This document shows positions 9,473 through 17,676 of a stretch of DNA of 64,000 nucleotides, one piece after another. The translations under genes were made by a program, and so were the position numbers. Source of the DNA: Brevundimonas naejangsanensis (GTDB taxonomy: Bacteria; Pseudomonadota; Alphaproteobacteria; Caulobacterales; Caulobacteraceae). The stretch spans positions 2,036,501-2,100,500 of the forward strand of contig NZ_CP032707.1 in NCBI RefSeq assembly GCF_003627995.1, given 5' to 3'. Below the pieces are notes generated by a model that was given only the letters and a program-made list of their open reading frames with translations, was not told the origin of the DNA and did not search any database. The stretch's first letter is position 1. Each line of letters starts with the position of its first letter.

Positions 9473-11242
9473 TCAGAACAGCAGGTCGTCGAACTCGTCT
9501 TCCGCTGGGGCGGAGGGCGCGACGGCCTCGTCGGCGGCGGCGCCGATCGCGTGGCCGGCGTGGATCGTGCGCTCGCGCGCCATGGTGTAGCACAGGGCGA
9601 TCTCGTCCATCGCCGCGGTCACGACGTCAGCGATTTCGGCCAGGGTCTCGTCGGCCGGCCCGGCCCGTTCGGTCAGGGCGATGGCCGCCGCGTGCAGCGT
9701 CTCGCCCAGATCTTCTCTCAGACCCAGCTGGCCGGTCGCCAGTTCCAGCGACCGCGCGGTCTCGGCGCCCGTGGCGCCCAACTGGCCCAGGTCATGCTCG
9801 ATGACGTCGGCGGCGCGGCGCAGGCGGCCGCTGACGCTGTCCAGCCGGGTCGCGTCGATCGCGGCGACGGCCTTGTCGGTCATGTCCTCGGCCGCGGACG
9901 CCAGCCGCGTGAGGGCGTCCAGGGTCTGGTCCGCCGACTCCTCCAGCTGGACGGCGTGGCTGCTCAGCTCCAGGGCGATGACGTTCAGCGGCTTGCCGAC
10001 CTCGCCCAGCCGGTTGCAGCTCAGGCTGCTGTTGATGGCCATCTGCTGGATGTCGCGCTTGACGCCGAAGATGACGTCCACCCGATGGGTCAGGGTCTCG
10101 ACCGTCGAGGCCGTCTGATCGCTGATGCGATTGGCGTTGTCCATCGCCGCGCCGACGTCGCCGACCAGGACGCGGGCCTGGGCCAGGCCGCTTTCCAGGT
10201 CGCGCAGCCCGCCGGAGCCTTGCGTGTCCGCCAGGCCCTTGAAGGCCAGGATCTGCGCCGTGTCCTGGGCCATGCCGTCCAGGCTCTGGGCCACCTTGGC
10301 GGCTTCCGTTTCGAAGGCCGAGGCGGTGTCCCCCATCTGGTCGGCCAGCAGGCGGACCAGGCGACGCTCGGCGCGCGCACGGGAGTCCGGGGCCAGGCCG
10401 GAGGCCGCCAGCCGCGCCGTCGTGACGCTGAGGCCCGTCTGGACGTGCTCGATGCGCTGGCGGGTGATGTCGCCGATCTGCAGCGCGGTCAGGGCGCGGG
10501 CGACCTTCATCTGGATGTCGCGCGCGATGGCGGCGACCGAGGCGGTGACTGCGGCGATCCGGGCGTGGTGCACGCCGATGGCCTGGGCGTCGATCGCCAG
10601 CTTGTCCGGGACGGCGGGGATGACCGCCTGATATTTGCCGCTGAGCACCTGCTCGAAATCCAGCGCGTCCGACAGCTGCCGGTCCAACTGCGACAGTTGG
10701 CGGGCCAGTTCGTCCAGCTCGCCGCCGCCGACATCCAGCTGGCTGCACATCTGTTCGGCGAAGCCGCTGAATTCGTCCGACGCGGCCCCGATCGCGCTGG
10801 CGGTGATCTTCACGTTCATGGCGAAGGCGCGGAGATACCGCAGGGTCTGGCGCATCTCGTCGATGTGCGACGCCAGGATGCCGCCGGTCTCGCGTAGGCG
10901 GCGCATCCGCACGATCCGCTCGTGCTGGGCGTCGGGAAGGGCCGTCAGCCCGTCAGCGGTCGACAGCAGGTCGCGCGTCGTGCCCGACACCGTGTCGGCG
11001 TTCAGGGCCGACCCCAGGTGGTCCAGGGAATCGATCAGCCGCCCGACCATGTCCAGCGACCCGGCCAGCCGCCCCCCGGCGTCCGAGAAGCGCGCCTCGA
11101 TCTGTCCACGGGCGGATTCGAGTTGGTCGGAAATCGCCGAGAGCGAAGGATCGACCGGCGCGGCGACGTCGAGGTGAGGATGATCTGCAGTCTGCACGAA
11201 AGGCTCTTGTCTCGAATTATCGAGCCAAGTTAGTCGCGACAT
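9473..11242 (-). CDS. Soluble MCP-like coiled-coil protein with a CheZ-like motif
   Basis: A 589-residue, largely helical protein with no transmembrane segment, convergent with cheB. Two features stand out. Residues 401-430 (from MAINSSLSCNRLGEVGKPLN) align with the receptor hairpin tip, keeping N-R-L-G-E-x-G-K but losing the AVEAARAGE core. Around residue 258 a helix reads QIGDITRQR, giving D258-x-x-x-Q262, the spacing of the catalytic pair in CheZ phosphatases. It is probably a chemotaxis accessory protein; whether it is a receptor, scaffold or CheY-P phosphatase is open. The ATG at 11242 has no clear ribosome-binding site, and a GTG 15 codons later (after CAAGAG) is a possible real start. 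Confidence 0.75.
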   Translation of the reverse strand: MSRLTWLDNSRQEPFVQTADHPHLDVAAPVDPSLSAISDQLESARGQIEARFSDAGGRLAGSLDMVGRLIDSLDHLGSALNADTVSGTTRDLLSTADGLTALPDAQHERIVRMRRLRETGGILASHIDEMRQTLRYLRAFAMNVKITASAIGAASDEFSGFAEQMCSQLDVGGGELDELARQLSQLDRQLSDALDFEQVLSGKYQAVIPAVPDKLAIDAQAIGVHHARIAAVTASVAAIARDIQMKVARALTALQIGDITRQRIEHVQTGLSVTTARLAASGLAPDSRARAERRLVRLLADQMGDTASAFETEAAKVAQSLDGMAQDTAQILAFKGLADTQGSGGLRDLESGLAQARVLVGDVGAAMDNANRISDQTASTVETLTHRVDVIFGVKRDIQQMAINSSLSCNRLGEVGKPLNVIALELSSHAVQLEESADQTLDALTRLASAAEDMTDKAVAAIDATRLDSVSGRLRRAADVIEHDLGQLGATGAETARSLELATGQLGLREDLGETLHAAAIALTERAGPADETLAEIADVVTAAMDEIALCYTMARERTIHAGHAIGAAADEAVAPSAPAEDEFDDLLF

Positions 11243-11354
11243 GACAACTGAGGGTAAAGATGCGCTTCAAAGCCTGGGACGCGGAACAGCGAGGCCGCTG
11301 GCGTGGCGCGCGCCCCGTTTCCCGAGAAACGCGATATCTGATGACCGGGGAATT

Positions 11355-11447
<93 letters not shown>

Positions 11448-11545
11448 GCGGGTCGAAAGTCCCAAATGGGGCTGAGCGAGGGGCTTCTCTAGTCAAAGGC
11501 GGCGCTGGCTGCAAGCCACCTGGGCGAAGAAATTTGAACGGCCGT

Positions 11546-12520
11546 TCAACGTTGTCCCGGAAGCGACAGGCCGAAGGCGCCGCCGTCGCCCGGCTCGGGC
11601 CGGACGTGGCGGAAAAGTTCAGCGGGGCGGCCGCCGGTGTCGCTGGCGAACACGCCCGTGGGCTGGACCAGGCCGGCGCGCTCCACGCCCCGACGGAAGT
11701 TCTGCTTGTGCAGCGAAAGGCCTGCGACGGCTTCCGCGGCGGCCTGCAACTCGGAGAGGGTGAAGGTCTCGGGCGTCAGGTCGAACAGGACGGGCCGATA
11801 CTTCAGCTTGCTGCGCAACCGGCCGACCCCGGTGGCGAGGATGCGGCGGTGATCCGAGGTCATGGGCAGGTCGCCCAGGGCGGGGGGCGTCGGGCGCTGG
11901 TGGTCGCGCGCGGATTCGGCCAGCAGCCCCGCCTCGTAGAGCAGTTCGTAGCGTTCCAGCACCCGCTCTTCGTTCCAGCGGGCGTTCGGCGACAGGGCGA
12001 AGAGCGACTCGGCGCGGCCGCGGCGGGCGGCGTCGTCCCCGGCCCAGGCCGACAGGGCGGCGCCGAGGCGCTCCACTAGGGCCGGGCGGCCCCGGCGCCA
12101 GTCCTCCCACGGGAAAATGTCGAAGATCGGCGTCCAGGCGGCGTCCCGGCCCGAGGCGCCGAAGCTGGGGTCGTCGGGCGCGTCGGCGGTCAGGGCCAGG
12201 TAGCCGACCGAAACCTCGCGCGCCTGGTCGGGGCCGGGCGTGGCCCGCGGCGAGGCGCGCCCCAGGTCGCCGAAGGTGTAGAGCTGTTCGACGAAGCCAA
12301 GGGGAAAGCCGGTCTGCGCCGCCACGAAGGCACGCAGGGCGAGCTCGAACGTCCGGTCGCGCGCCGGGTCGAAGGGGCCGAAGGGCAGGGCGGGTGCGCC
12401 GTCGGGGGCATGGGTGGTCAGGACCGCGGCCTCGCGGTTCCGCAGGGCGATGATCACCGCCGACAGGCCGATCCTTATGCCGGTCTGAGAGGCCGCAGCC
12501 CCCGTCCGCCCCTGCGCCAT
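11546..12520 (-). CDS. NrtR-like regulator with a degenerate Nudix domain
   Basis: A 324-residue protein with the NrtR architecture: an N-terminal Nudix-fold domain (~1-150) and a C-terminal winged-helix domain (~225-300) carrying the family signature LRSKLKYRPVLFDLTPETF and LHKQNFRR. NrtR proteins repress NAD-biosynthesis or salvage genes and sense ADP-ribose-type ligands. The Nudix box is ruined: the place of RELxEETGL reads AFVAAQTGF (residues 64-72), with every catalytic glutamate lost, so it should bind rather than hydrolyse. The middle has an unusual insertion. It follows the HD-hydrolase gene by 23 bases on the same strand and has a strong AGGGAGAGG ribosome-binding site. No NAD genes lie nearby, so its target is unknown. 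Confidence 0.8.
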   Translation of the reverse strand: MAQGRTGAAASQTGIRIGLSAVIIALRNREAAVLTTHAPDGAPALPFGPFDPARDRTFELALRAFVAAQTGFPLGFVEQLYTFGDLGRASPRATPGPDQAREVSVGYLALTADAPDDPSFGASGRDAAWTPIFDIFPWEDWRRGRPALVERLGAALSAWAGDDAARRGRAESLFALSPNARWNEERVLERYELLYEAGLLAESARDHQRPTPPALGDLPMTSDHRRILATGVGRLRSKLKYRPVLFDLTPETFTLSELQAAAEAVAGLSLHKQNFRRGVERAGLVQPTGVFASDTGGRPAELFRHVRPEPGDGGAFGLSLPGQR

Positions 12521-12543
12521 GCCTCTCCCTTGCGCCAGTCGCT

Positions 12544-13230
12544 CTATTCCGTGTGCCAGGCGTCGGCGCCGGGCAGGATGCCGACAGCTTCGGCCAGAAC
12601 GCGGTAGCGGTCCAGATAGCGCTGCTGGGCCACGGCGGCGGGCAGGGGCTCGATCACCAGGTCATAGCCCGCCGGCGGGGCGCCGAAGATCTGCAGGGAC
12701 TCGCGTCGGGTAAAGCCGGCCAACTGCGTCGCCTCATAGAAGGCGCAGGCCCTGTCCGCCTTCTTGATCAGGGTCTTGATCGTCTTGGGCGTCTTGGGCG
12801 GCAGTTGGAAGCGAACGTGGATGGCGGCCTCGAGCCGCGCCTCGAAATCCTTGTAGCCGGCGCCGAGCGCCGATTTGAACGGCGAGATCATGTCGCCGAT
12901 GACGTATTCCGAGGCGTCGTGCAGCAGGGCGGCCAGGCGCCACTTCGGCTCCAGCCCCGGCCGGATGTGGGCGGCGATCTCCTCGACCACGAGGGAGTGC
13001 TGGGCCACCGAGAAGGCGTGCTCGCCGATGGTCTGGCCGTTCCAGCGGGCGACCCGGGCCAGGCCGTGGGCGATGTCCTCGATCTCGATGTCGAACGGCG
13101 ACGGGTCGAGCAGGTCCAGGCGACGGCCCGACAGCATCCGCTGCCAGGCGCGCGGCGGTTTAGGCGTCCTGATCCGGGGCGTCGGCGCCGGCTCATCGTG
13201 TTCTTCGGCCAAGTTCGAATTCCTGCGCAT
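12544..13230 (-). CDS. HD-domain phosphohydrolase (YfbR-like nucleotidase)
   Basis: A 228-residue protein with an HD-superfamily metal site: a His in GEHAFSVAQHS, the HD pair in LAALLHDASEYVIGD (around residue 103) and a later Asp in KKADRACAFYEA. This matches YfbR-type 5'-deoxynucleotidases and related small HD hydrolases, which dephosphorylate nucleotides. The first ~45 residues are a basic, Pro-rich extension. It precedes the NrtR-like regulator gene by 23 bases, so the two are probably one transcript, which may connect nucleotide pools to that regulator. Confidence 0.8.
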   Translation of the reverse strand: MRRNSNLAEEHDEPAPTPRIRTPKPPRAWQRMLSGRRLDLLDPSPFDIEIEDIAHGLARVARWNGQTIGEHAFSVAQHSLVVEEIAAHIRPGLEPKWRLAALLHDASEYVIGDMISPFKSALGAGYKDFEARLEAAIHVRFQLPPKTPKTIKTLIKKADRACAFYEATQLAGFTRRESLQIFGAPPAGYDLVIEPLPAAVAQQRYLDRYRVLAEAVGILPGADAWHTE

Positions 13231-13292
13231 GGGGCAGGTGAGGTGACTCAGACCGAACGTCCGATCAAGGGCAGGCGTTGCGATAGGTGGGG

Positions 13293-14141
13293 TTAATCCC
13301 CGACGTTGAGCGTCACGAGCGCCTTGGCGGCGTCGAACAGGCGGTTTTCGTTGCGATCCTTGCTGCGGACGGTGGCGATGACGATGGGGCCGCCGACCGG
13401 GCCGCGCGCCTCATAGCCCACGGTGCGCCAGCCGCTTTCCGACGTCCGATCGGCGGTCATCATGAAGGTGGCGCGCACAGCCTCGCCCGGCGCGCTGGTC
13501 TGCACGCGGGCCGCGCCGTCGGTCGCGTCGATGTTCACCGACTTGTCGGGGGAGGCCACCTTGACGTTGCCGGACTTGTCGTCGGCGCGGATCGTCAGTC
13601 CGCCGATGCGGATGTCTGCCCGATCCCCGTCGGCCTTGATGCTGATGCCCGGCAGTCGCACCGAGGCCTTGTCGTCCTGAGCGTGCACGCGGACGGGGCC
13701 GGCGATCACATGGGCCGTGTCGCGCGCCGCCTCGTCGGCCGCCTGCGCGGCGGCGTCCGCGCCGGCCTGGGCGACGTCAGCCGCTGCCCTGGCGTCCACG
13801 GCGGCCTGGGCTTCCGGCAGGGAGGCGGAGAGCCGGGTCTCGAAATCCTTGAGCACCTGATGGACGGAGGCGTTGTCCAGCTTCACCAGCTGCAGGGTGA
13901 CTTCCGACCCACGCGGGCCTCCGTAGATGCAGGTGGCGCCCTCGGCCTGGGCGGATCCCTTGCGCGTCAGCACGCCCTGGGTCTGCGGGCATTGCAGGGC
14001 GTCGACCACCTTGAGCACGCCGGGCGAGTCCTTGCCCGACGAACGGGTGCTGATGCGCACGCCGCCGCCGCTGTCGCAGGCGGCGGTCATCAGCGCCAGG
14101 GCGATTACGGGCCAGGTGATCTGTTGCATGGTCGGCTCCAT
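13293..14141 (-). CDS. Hypothetical exported lipoprotein
   Basis: A 282-residue protein with an N-terminal hydrophobic segment ending in LMTAAC, a weak lipobox, so it is probably a lipoprotein or otherwise exported. An Ala-rich helical stretch (about 113-145) is followed by a repetitive beta region in which short strands recur every ~15-20 residues (SIKADGDRADIRIGGLTI and similar), as in adhesin-like or DUF4097-type beta solenoids. No catalytic motif is visible. The real start may be the Met at residue 5. It lies upstream of the HD hydrolase with a 62-base gap. Confidence 0.65.
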   Translation of the reverse strand: MEPTMQQITWPVIALALMTAACDSGGGVRISTRSSGKDSPGVLKVVDALQCPQTQGVLTRKGSAQAEGATCIYGGPRGSEVTLQLVKLDNASVHQVLKDFETRLSASLPEAQAAVDARAAADVAQAGADAAAQAADEAARDTAHVIAGPVRVHAQDDKASVRLPGISIKADGDRADIRIGGLTIRADDKSGNVKVASPDKSVNIDATDGAARVQTSAPGEAVRATFMMTADRTSESGWRTVGYEARGPVGGPIVIATVRSKDRNENRLFDAAKALVTLNVGD

Positions 14142-14219
14142 TCCAAGGGCGATTGTGCGCCTTGCGCGCCGCCAAGCCAGTGAAATCGCGGTAATCGAAG
14201 GTGACGGAAGGAGGGCGGG

Positions 14220-15080
14220 TCAGCCGCCGGGCCGCATTCCGTCGCGGCGCGCCAGGAAGGCCAGCCGCTCGAACAGGTGCACGTCCTGCTCGTTCTTCAG
14301 CAGAGCGCCGTGAAGCGGAGGGATCAGCTTGCCCGGCGTCTTCTCGCGCAGGGTCTCCGGCGCCACGTCGTCGACCAGCAGCAGCTTCAGCCAGTCGAGC
14401 AGTTCCGAGGTCGAGGGCTTCTTCTTCAGCCCCGGCGTGTCGCGGATTTCATAGAAGGTCTTGAGCGCCTCGGAGACCAGGCGCGGCTTGATGCCGGGGA
14501 AGTGGACCTCGACGATGTCCTGCATGGTCTCGGCGTCGGGAAAGCGGATGTAGTGGAAGAAGCAGCGGCGCAGGAAGGCGTCCGGCAGCTCCTTCTCATT
14601 GTTCGAGGTGATGACGACGACGGGGCGGACTTCTGCGCGGATCGTCTCGTCCATCTCCTGGACGTAGAATTCCATGCGGTCGAGTTCCTGCAGCAGGTCG
14701 TTGGGGAACTCGATGTCGGCCTTGTCGATCTCGTCGATCAGCAGGACGGGGCGGACGGGAGAGGTGAAGGCCTCCCACAGCTTGCCCTTCTTCAGATAGT
14801 TGCGGACGTCGTGGACCCGTTCGTCGCCCAGCTGGCTGTCGCGCAGGCGGCTGACGGCGTCGTATTCATACAGGCCGTTGTGGGCCTTGGTCGTCGACTT
14901 GACGTGCCAGGTGATCAGCGGCGCGTTCAGCGCCCGGGCCAGTTCATAGGCCAGGACCGTCTTGCCGGTGCCCGGCTCCCCCTTGATCAGAAGCGGCCGT
15001 TCCAGCGCCACCGCTGCGTTCACCGCGACCTTCAGATCGTCGGTGGCGATGTAGCTGGACGTGCCTTCGAACCGGCTCAT
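14220..15080 (-). CDS. MoxR-family AAA+ ATPase
   Basis: A 286-residue single AAA+ module. Walker A is IKGEPGTGKT, Walker B is VLLIDEIDKAD, sensor 1 is VITSNN and the arginine-finger region is DAFLRRCFF. MoxR ATPases act as metal-cofactor or complex-assembly chaperones, usually with a von Willebrand A (CoxE-like) partner encoded next to them. Here the neighbours are small hypotheticals and a lipoprotein, and no VWA protein is in the window. The ATG at 15080 gives the normal family N-terminus (FEGTSSYIATDDL). Confidence 0.9.
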   Translation of the reverse strand: MSRFEGTSSYIATDDLKVAVNAAVALERPLLIKGEPGTGKTVLAYELARALNAPLITWHVKSTTKAHNGLYEYDAVSRLRDSQLGDERVHDVRNYLKKGKLWEAFTSPVRPVLLIDEIDKADIEFPNDLLQELDRMEFYVQEMDETIRAEVRPVVVITSNNEKELPDAFLRRCFFHYIRFPDAETMQDIVEVHFPGIKPRLVSEALKTFYEIRDTPGLKKKPSTSELLDWLKLLLVDDVAPETLREKTPGKLIPPLHGALLKNEQDVHLFERLAFLARRDGMRPGG

Positions 15081-15151
15081 GTCGGACCTGCTCCATTCCG
15101 GGGGAAGGGAGCAGGTAGCTTAAAGGAACGCGCCTGAACAGGCGCAGGGCG

Positions 15152-15358
15152 TCAGGTGATGCGCTTGGCCGACACCGGGTCGCTGGCGGGGAAGGTCTCT
15201 TCGACGCCCTCGTCGATCAGGGCTTCCTGGCGGCTCTCGGCGCCCTTGGTCTTGTCTTTCAACTGGTCGGCCTTGCCTTCCTCGCGCGCGGCGCGCTTGG
15301 CCGGAGGGGTGTTCGGATCGGCGTCTTCCTGAGCCTTGGTCGGGTGGCGTTCGGTCAT
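15152..15358 (-). CDS. Small hypothetical protein with FPASDPVS motif
   Basis: A 68-residue, highly charged and probably disordered protein. Its C-terminus carries EETFPASDPVS, a short motif found at the end of many small conserved proteobacterial proteins of unknown function. It follows the acidic hypothetical gene by seven bases on the same strand and precedes the MoxR gene by 71 bases, so the three may form an operon. Confidence 0.65.
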   Translation of the reverse strand: MTERHPTKAQEDADPNTPPAKRAAREEGKADQLKDKTKGAESRQEALIDEGVEETFPASDPVSAKRIT

Positions 15359-15365
15359 GAATCCC

Positions 15366-15788
15366 TCACTTTTCAGGGCCGTAGCCCAGGTCCTCGATGT
15401 CGTCGTCGGAAAGGCGCTTGGCCTCCCAATGGGCGGCGCTGGCCTGGGCGCCGCGCTGGTTGCGCATCAGGCCGGAATAGACCAGCTCGACCTCGTCCGG
15501 CCCCGGCGCGGGGCCGCCGTCGGAGTCGGCTTCGCTGAGGCGCGTGCTGTCGACGCCCAGCAGGGCGTCAGCCTCGGCCTCGACTCCGTCCAAGGCCAGT
15601 TCTTCGTCCAGGTCGACCGCGTCTTCGTCGAAGGGGGCCTCGTCGGCGTCGCCTTCCATCTGGGTGACGTCCAGCACGTCCTCGGCCTCGTCGAACGACA
15701 GATCGCCGTCGCCCTCGTCGTCGAGGTGGGTCTCGTCAAAGACCTCGGCCTGATCCTGGCCGTCGAAGTCGATGTCCGGCGCCGCCAT
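15366..15788 (-). CDS. Acidic hypothetical protein
   Basis: A 140-residue, very acidic protein dominated by Asp and Glu in its first 100 residues, with a more ordinary C-terminus (ELVYSGLMRNQRGAQASAAHWEAKRLSDDDIEDLGYG). The start at 15788 (MAAPDIDF) is chosen because AAGGAG lies upstream at good spacing; an ATG nine codons earlier reads through that ribosome-binding site. No domain is recognised. It is divergent from flbT, with a shared ~170-base upstream region. Confidence 0.65.
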   Translation of the reverse strand: MAAPDIDFDGQDQAEVFDETHLDDEGDGDLSFDEAEDVLDVTQMEGDADEAPFDEDAVDLDEELALDGVEAEADALLGVDSTRLSEADSDGGPAPGPDEVELVYSGLMRNQRGAQASAAHWEAKRLSDDDIEDLGYGPEK

Positions 15789-15956
15789 GGTTTTATCTCC
15801 TTCCAGTTTGATCAACGGCGCAGGCTCAGGCTGCGTTCCGTCGTCGCGCTTCGGTTCGGGATCAACTGGGGAAGGAAGGGATGGTTAACCACGTCGGTTT
15901 ACAGTTTCCTCAGCTGCCCGCCGTCACCGTGAGGGCGGCGCCACGGAGACCTTCCC

Positions 15957-16382
15957 TTGCCTCTGAAACTGTCGCTGAAGCCCGGCGAGAAATTCGTCCT
16001 GAACGGGGCCGTCGTCCAGAACGGCGACCGTCGTGGCGTCCTGATCCTGCAGAACAAGGCCAGCGTCCTGCGCGAGAAGGACATCATGCAGCCCGAGGAC
16101 GTGACCACGCCCGCGCGCCGCATCTATTTCCCGGTCATGATGATGTATCTGGACGAAGCTGAGGCGCCGAAATTCTATGACGAATTCGCCCTTCGCCTGA
16201 CCGAATTCATGGGCGTGGTGCGCAACCCGGACATCCTGACGGAATGCGTCGCCTGCTCCAAGCACGTCCTGGCGCGGCAGTATTACAAGGCCCTGATGGG
16301 CGCTCGCAAAATCGTCGATTACGAAGACCAAAGGCTCGGTAATGTCGCTTCAGGCGTACAAGACGGCGGCCACGCGGGCTGA
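15957..16382 (+). CDS. flbT: Flagellin mRNA translational regulator FlbT
   Basis: A 141-residue protein that begins [19 protein letters not shown] and continues with [15 protein letters not shown], both diagnostic of FlbT. In Caulobacter, FlbT binds the flagellin mRNA 5' leader and represses its translation and stability until the hook is complete. The start is the TTG at 15957, which gives the normal family N-terminus and is preceded by GGAG. Its 3' end overlaps flaF by 41 bases in another frame, longer than a simple coupling overlap. No flagellin gene is in the window. Confidence 0.93.
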   Translation: MPLKLSLKPGEKFVLNGAVVQNGDRRGVLILQNKASVLREKDIMQPEDVTTPARRIYFPVMMMYLDEAEAPKFYDEFALRLTEFMGVVRNPDILTECVACSKHVLARQYYKALMGARKIVDYEDQRLGNVASGVQDGGHAG

Positions 16383-16704
16383 AACCCCGCGTGAGATGGA
16401 GTACCGGCTTTTCGGCCAGGTGACGCGCGCCCTGATGCACGCCTCGACCCTGGATAAGTCGGACCTGGCCGGGCGCATGGATGCCCTGGACTGGAACCGG
16501 CGGCTGTGGTCGGCCCTGTCGACGGCCTGTTCGGATCCGTCCAACGCCATGCCCCACGCCTTGCGCGCCCAGATCATCTCGCTGAGCCTCTTCATCAACC
16601 GCCACACCTCGGAAGTGATGCGGGGCGGCGACGACTTCACGACCCTGATCGACATCAACCGGATGATCATGCAGGGCCTCGGCGGCGCGTCGGACGCGGC
16701 CTGA
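16342..16704 (+). CDS. flaF: Flagellar biosynthesis regulator FlaF
   Basis: A 120-residue protein of the FlaF family, seen in [20 protein letters not shown] at the N-terminus and in [13 protein letters not shown] and [11 protein letters not shown] segments. FlaF works opposite to FlbT: it is needed for flagellin translation or secretion in Caulobacterales. The ATG at 16342 lies inside the 3' end of flbT, so the two antagonists are co-transcribed and probably translationally linked. It ends 14 bases before the stop of the convergent exoD gene. Confidence 0.92.
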   Translation: MSLQAYKTAATRAETPREMEYRLFGQVTRALMHASTLDKSDLAGRMDALDWNRRLWSALSTACSDPSNAMPHALRAQIISLSLFINRHTSEVMRGGDDFTTLIDINRMIMQGLGGASDAA

Positions 16705-16730
16705 GCCTGTTCGCCGCCTAGAACAGGCTC
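16703..16730. terminator. Bidirectional hairpin spanning the flaF and exoD stop codons
   Basis: GAGCCTGTTC (16703-16712) and GAACAGGCTC (16721-16730) form a perfect 10-bp stem with an 8-base loop. The flaF TGA (16702-16704) and the exoD stop (16718-16720, minus strand) both fall in it. There is no U-run on either side. Confidence 0.55.
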
Positions 16731-17356
16731 GCGGCCCAGTGGACGAGGCCGCTGACGATGGCGGTGACGGTGGTCCACACTAAGGCCAGATAGATCCCGC
16801 AGACCGCTGTGCCCAGAAAGCCGGCGATGACGAAAAGCCCGTCGCGCTGGATCACGGCCATGCCGAACAAGGCCAGCGTCAGGCCGGGCAGGGCGTCGCC
16901 CAGAGGCACCGGCAAGGCCATCATCAGCGCCAGCAGGATGCAGGTGAGGCCGACGGCGACGTCGGCGATCTCGCCGGTCAAGGCGGGCCAGCGCGGCCGG
17001 GTCAGGCGCTCGACGCGGTCCAGACGCGGCAGGATCTTCGCCGTCGCGGCGCGATAGGCCGGGCGGCTCACCGACAGGTTGAGCAGCCATCTCGGCAGCC
17101 AGACTTCGTCGCGTTGGAGCGCCATTTCGGCGGACAGCAGGATGATGGGGATGGCGAAGACCGCCTTTCCGCCCGGCGGCCAGGGAAACAGCGCCATCAG
17201 CGCCAGGAGCAGGATCAGGGCGCCGAAGCCCCGTTCGCCGAAGGCCTCGACCATCTCGCGCAGGCTGAGCTTGGGGTCCTCGCCCACGCCCAGGCCCTCC
17301 AGAACGTCGGCGAACGTCCGGCTCTCATCGGGGGACGGCAGGGGAACGAGCGTCAT
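16718..17356 (-). CDS. exoD: Exopolysaccharide synthesis ExoD-family membrane protein
   Basis: A 212-residue membrane protein of the ExoD family with the family core SLREMVEAFGERGFGALILLLALMALFPWPPG, followed by three or four further hydrophobic segments towards the C-terminus. ExoD was named for exopolysaccharide and nodulation phenotypes in Rhizobium; its molecular role is unclear. The start at 17356 (MTLVPLPS) is preferred over an ATG 24 codons upstream, because the extra residues are Arg-rich and unlike the family. It is convergent with flaF. Confidence 0.8.
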   Translation of the reverse strand: MTLVPLPSPDESRTFADVLEGLGVGEDPKLSLREMVEAFGERGFGALILLLALMALFPWPPGGKAVFAIPIILLSAEMALQRDEVWLPRWLLNLSVSRPAYRAATAKILPRLDRVERLTRPRWPALTGEIADVAVGLTCILLALMMALPVPLGDALPGLTLALFGMAVIQRDGLFVIAGFLGTAVCGIYLALVWTTVTAIVSGLVHWAASLF

Positions 17357-17436
17357 CGAGCGGGACTCAAGGCGTTGGGATCGCCAAGGTAGGGAGCGGA
17401 GCGGCCCGACGCCATCCCTCGCGCGCAACGGCGGCT

Positions 17437-17625
17437 TTAATGCTTTGAGACGTGCTCGGGTTTGCCCTTGCGCCGGGTATGGGCGAGCTCTTCCAGTTGC
17501 TCTTCGGTCATCGATTCCATCATGGACTTCGACGCGCCCCTCAGCCTGGACTTGGGCGTTTCGCCGCGCTTGGCCGACAGGGCGGCTCCGGCGGCCTTCT
17601 GCTGGGCGGCGGATCTGGCGGGCAT
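17437..17625 (-). CDS. DUF3008-type small basic protein
   Basis: A 62-residue protein starting MPARSAAQQKAAGAALSAKR, matching the small DUF3008 family (conserved, unknown function; Lys/Arg- and Ala-rich N-terminus and MTEEQLEELAHT helix). The start at 17625 is supported by AAAGGAG upstream. It lies between ivd and exoD on the same strand. Confidence 0.75.
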   Translation of the reverse strand: MPARSAAQQKAAGAALSAKRGETPKSRLRGASKSMMESMTEEQLEELAHTRRKGKPEHVSKH

Positions 17626-17676
17626 GACGATCTCCTTTCGAGTGAAAGGCAACCGCCCGCCCGCCTCAGGGTTCCG

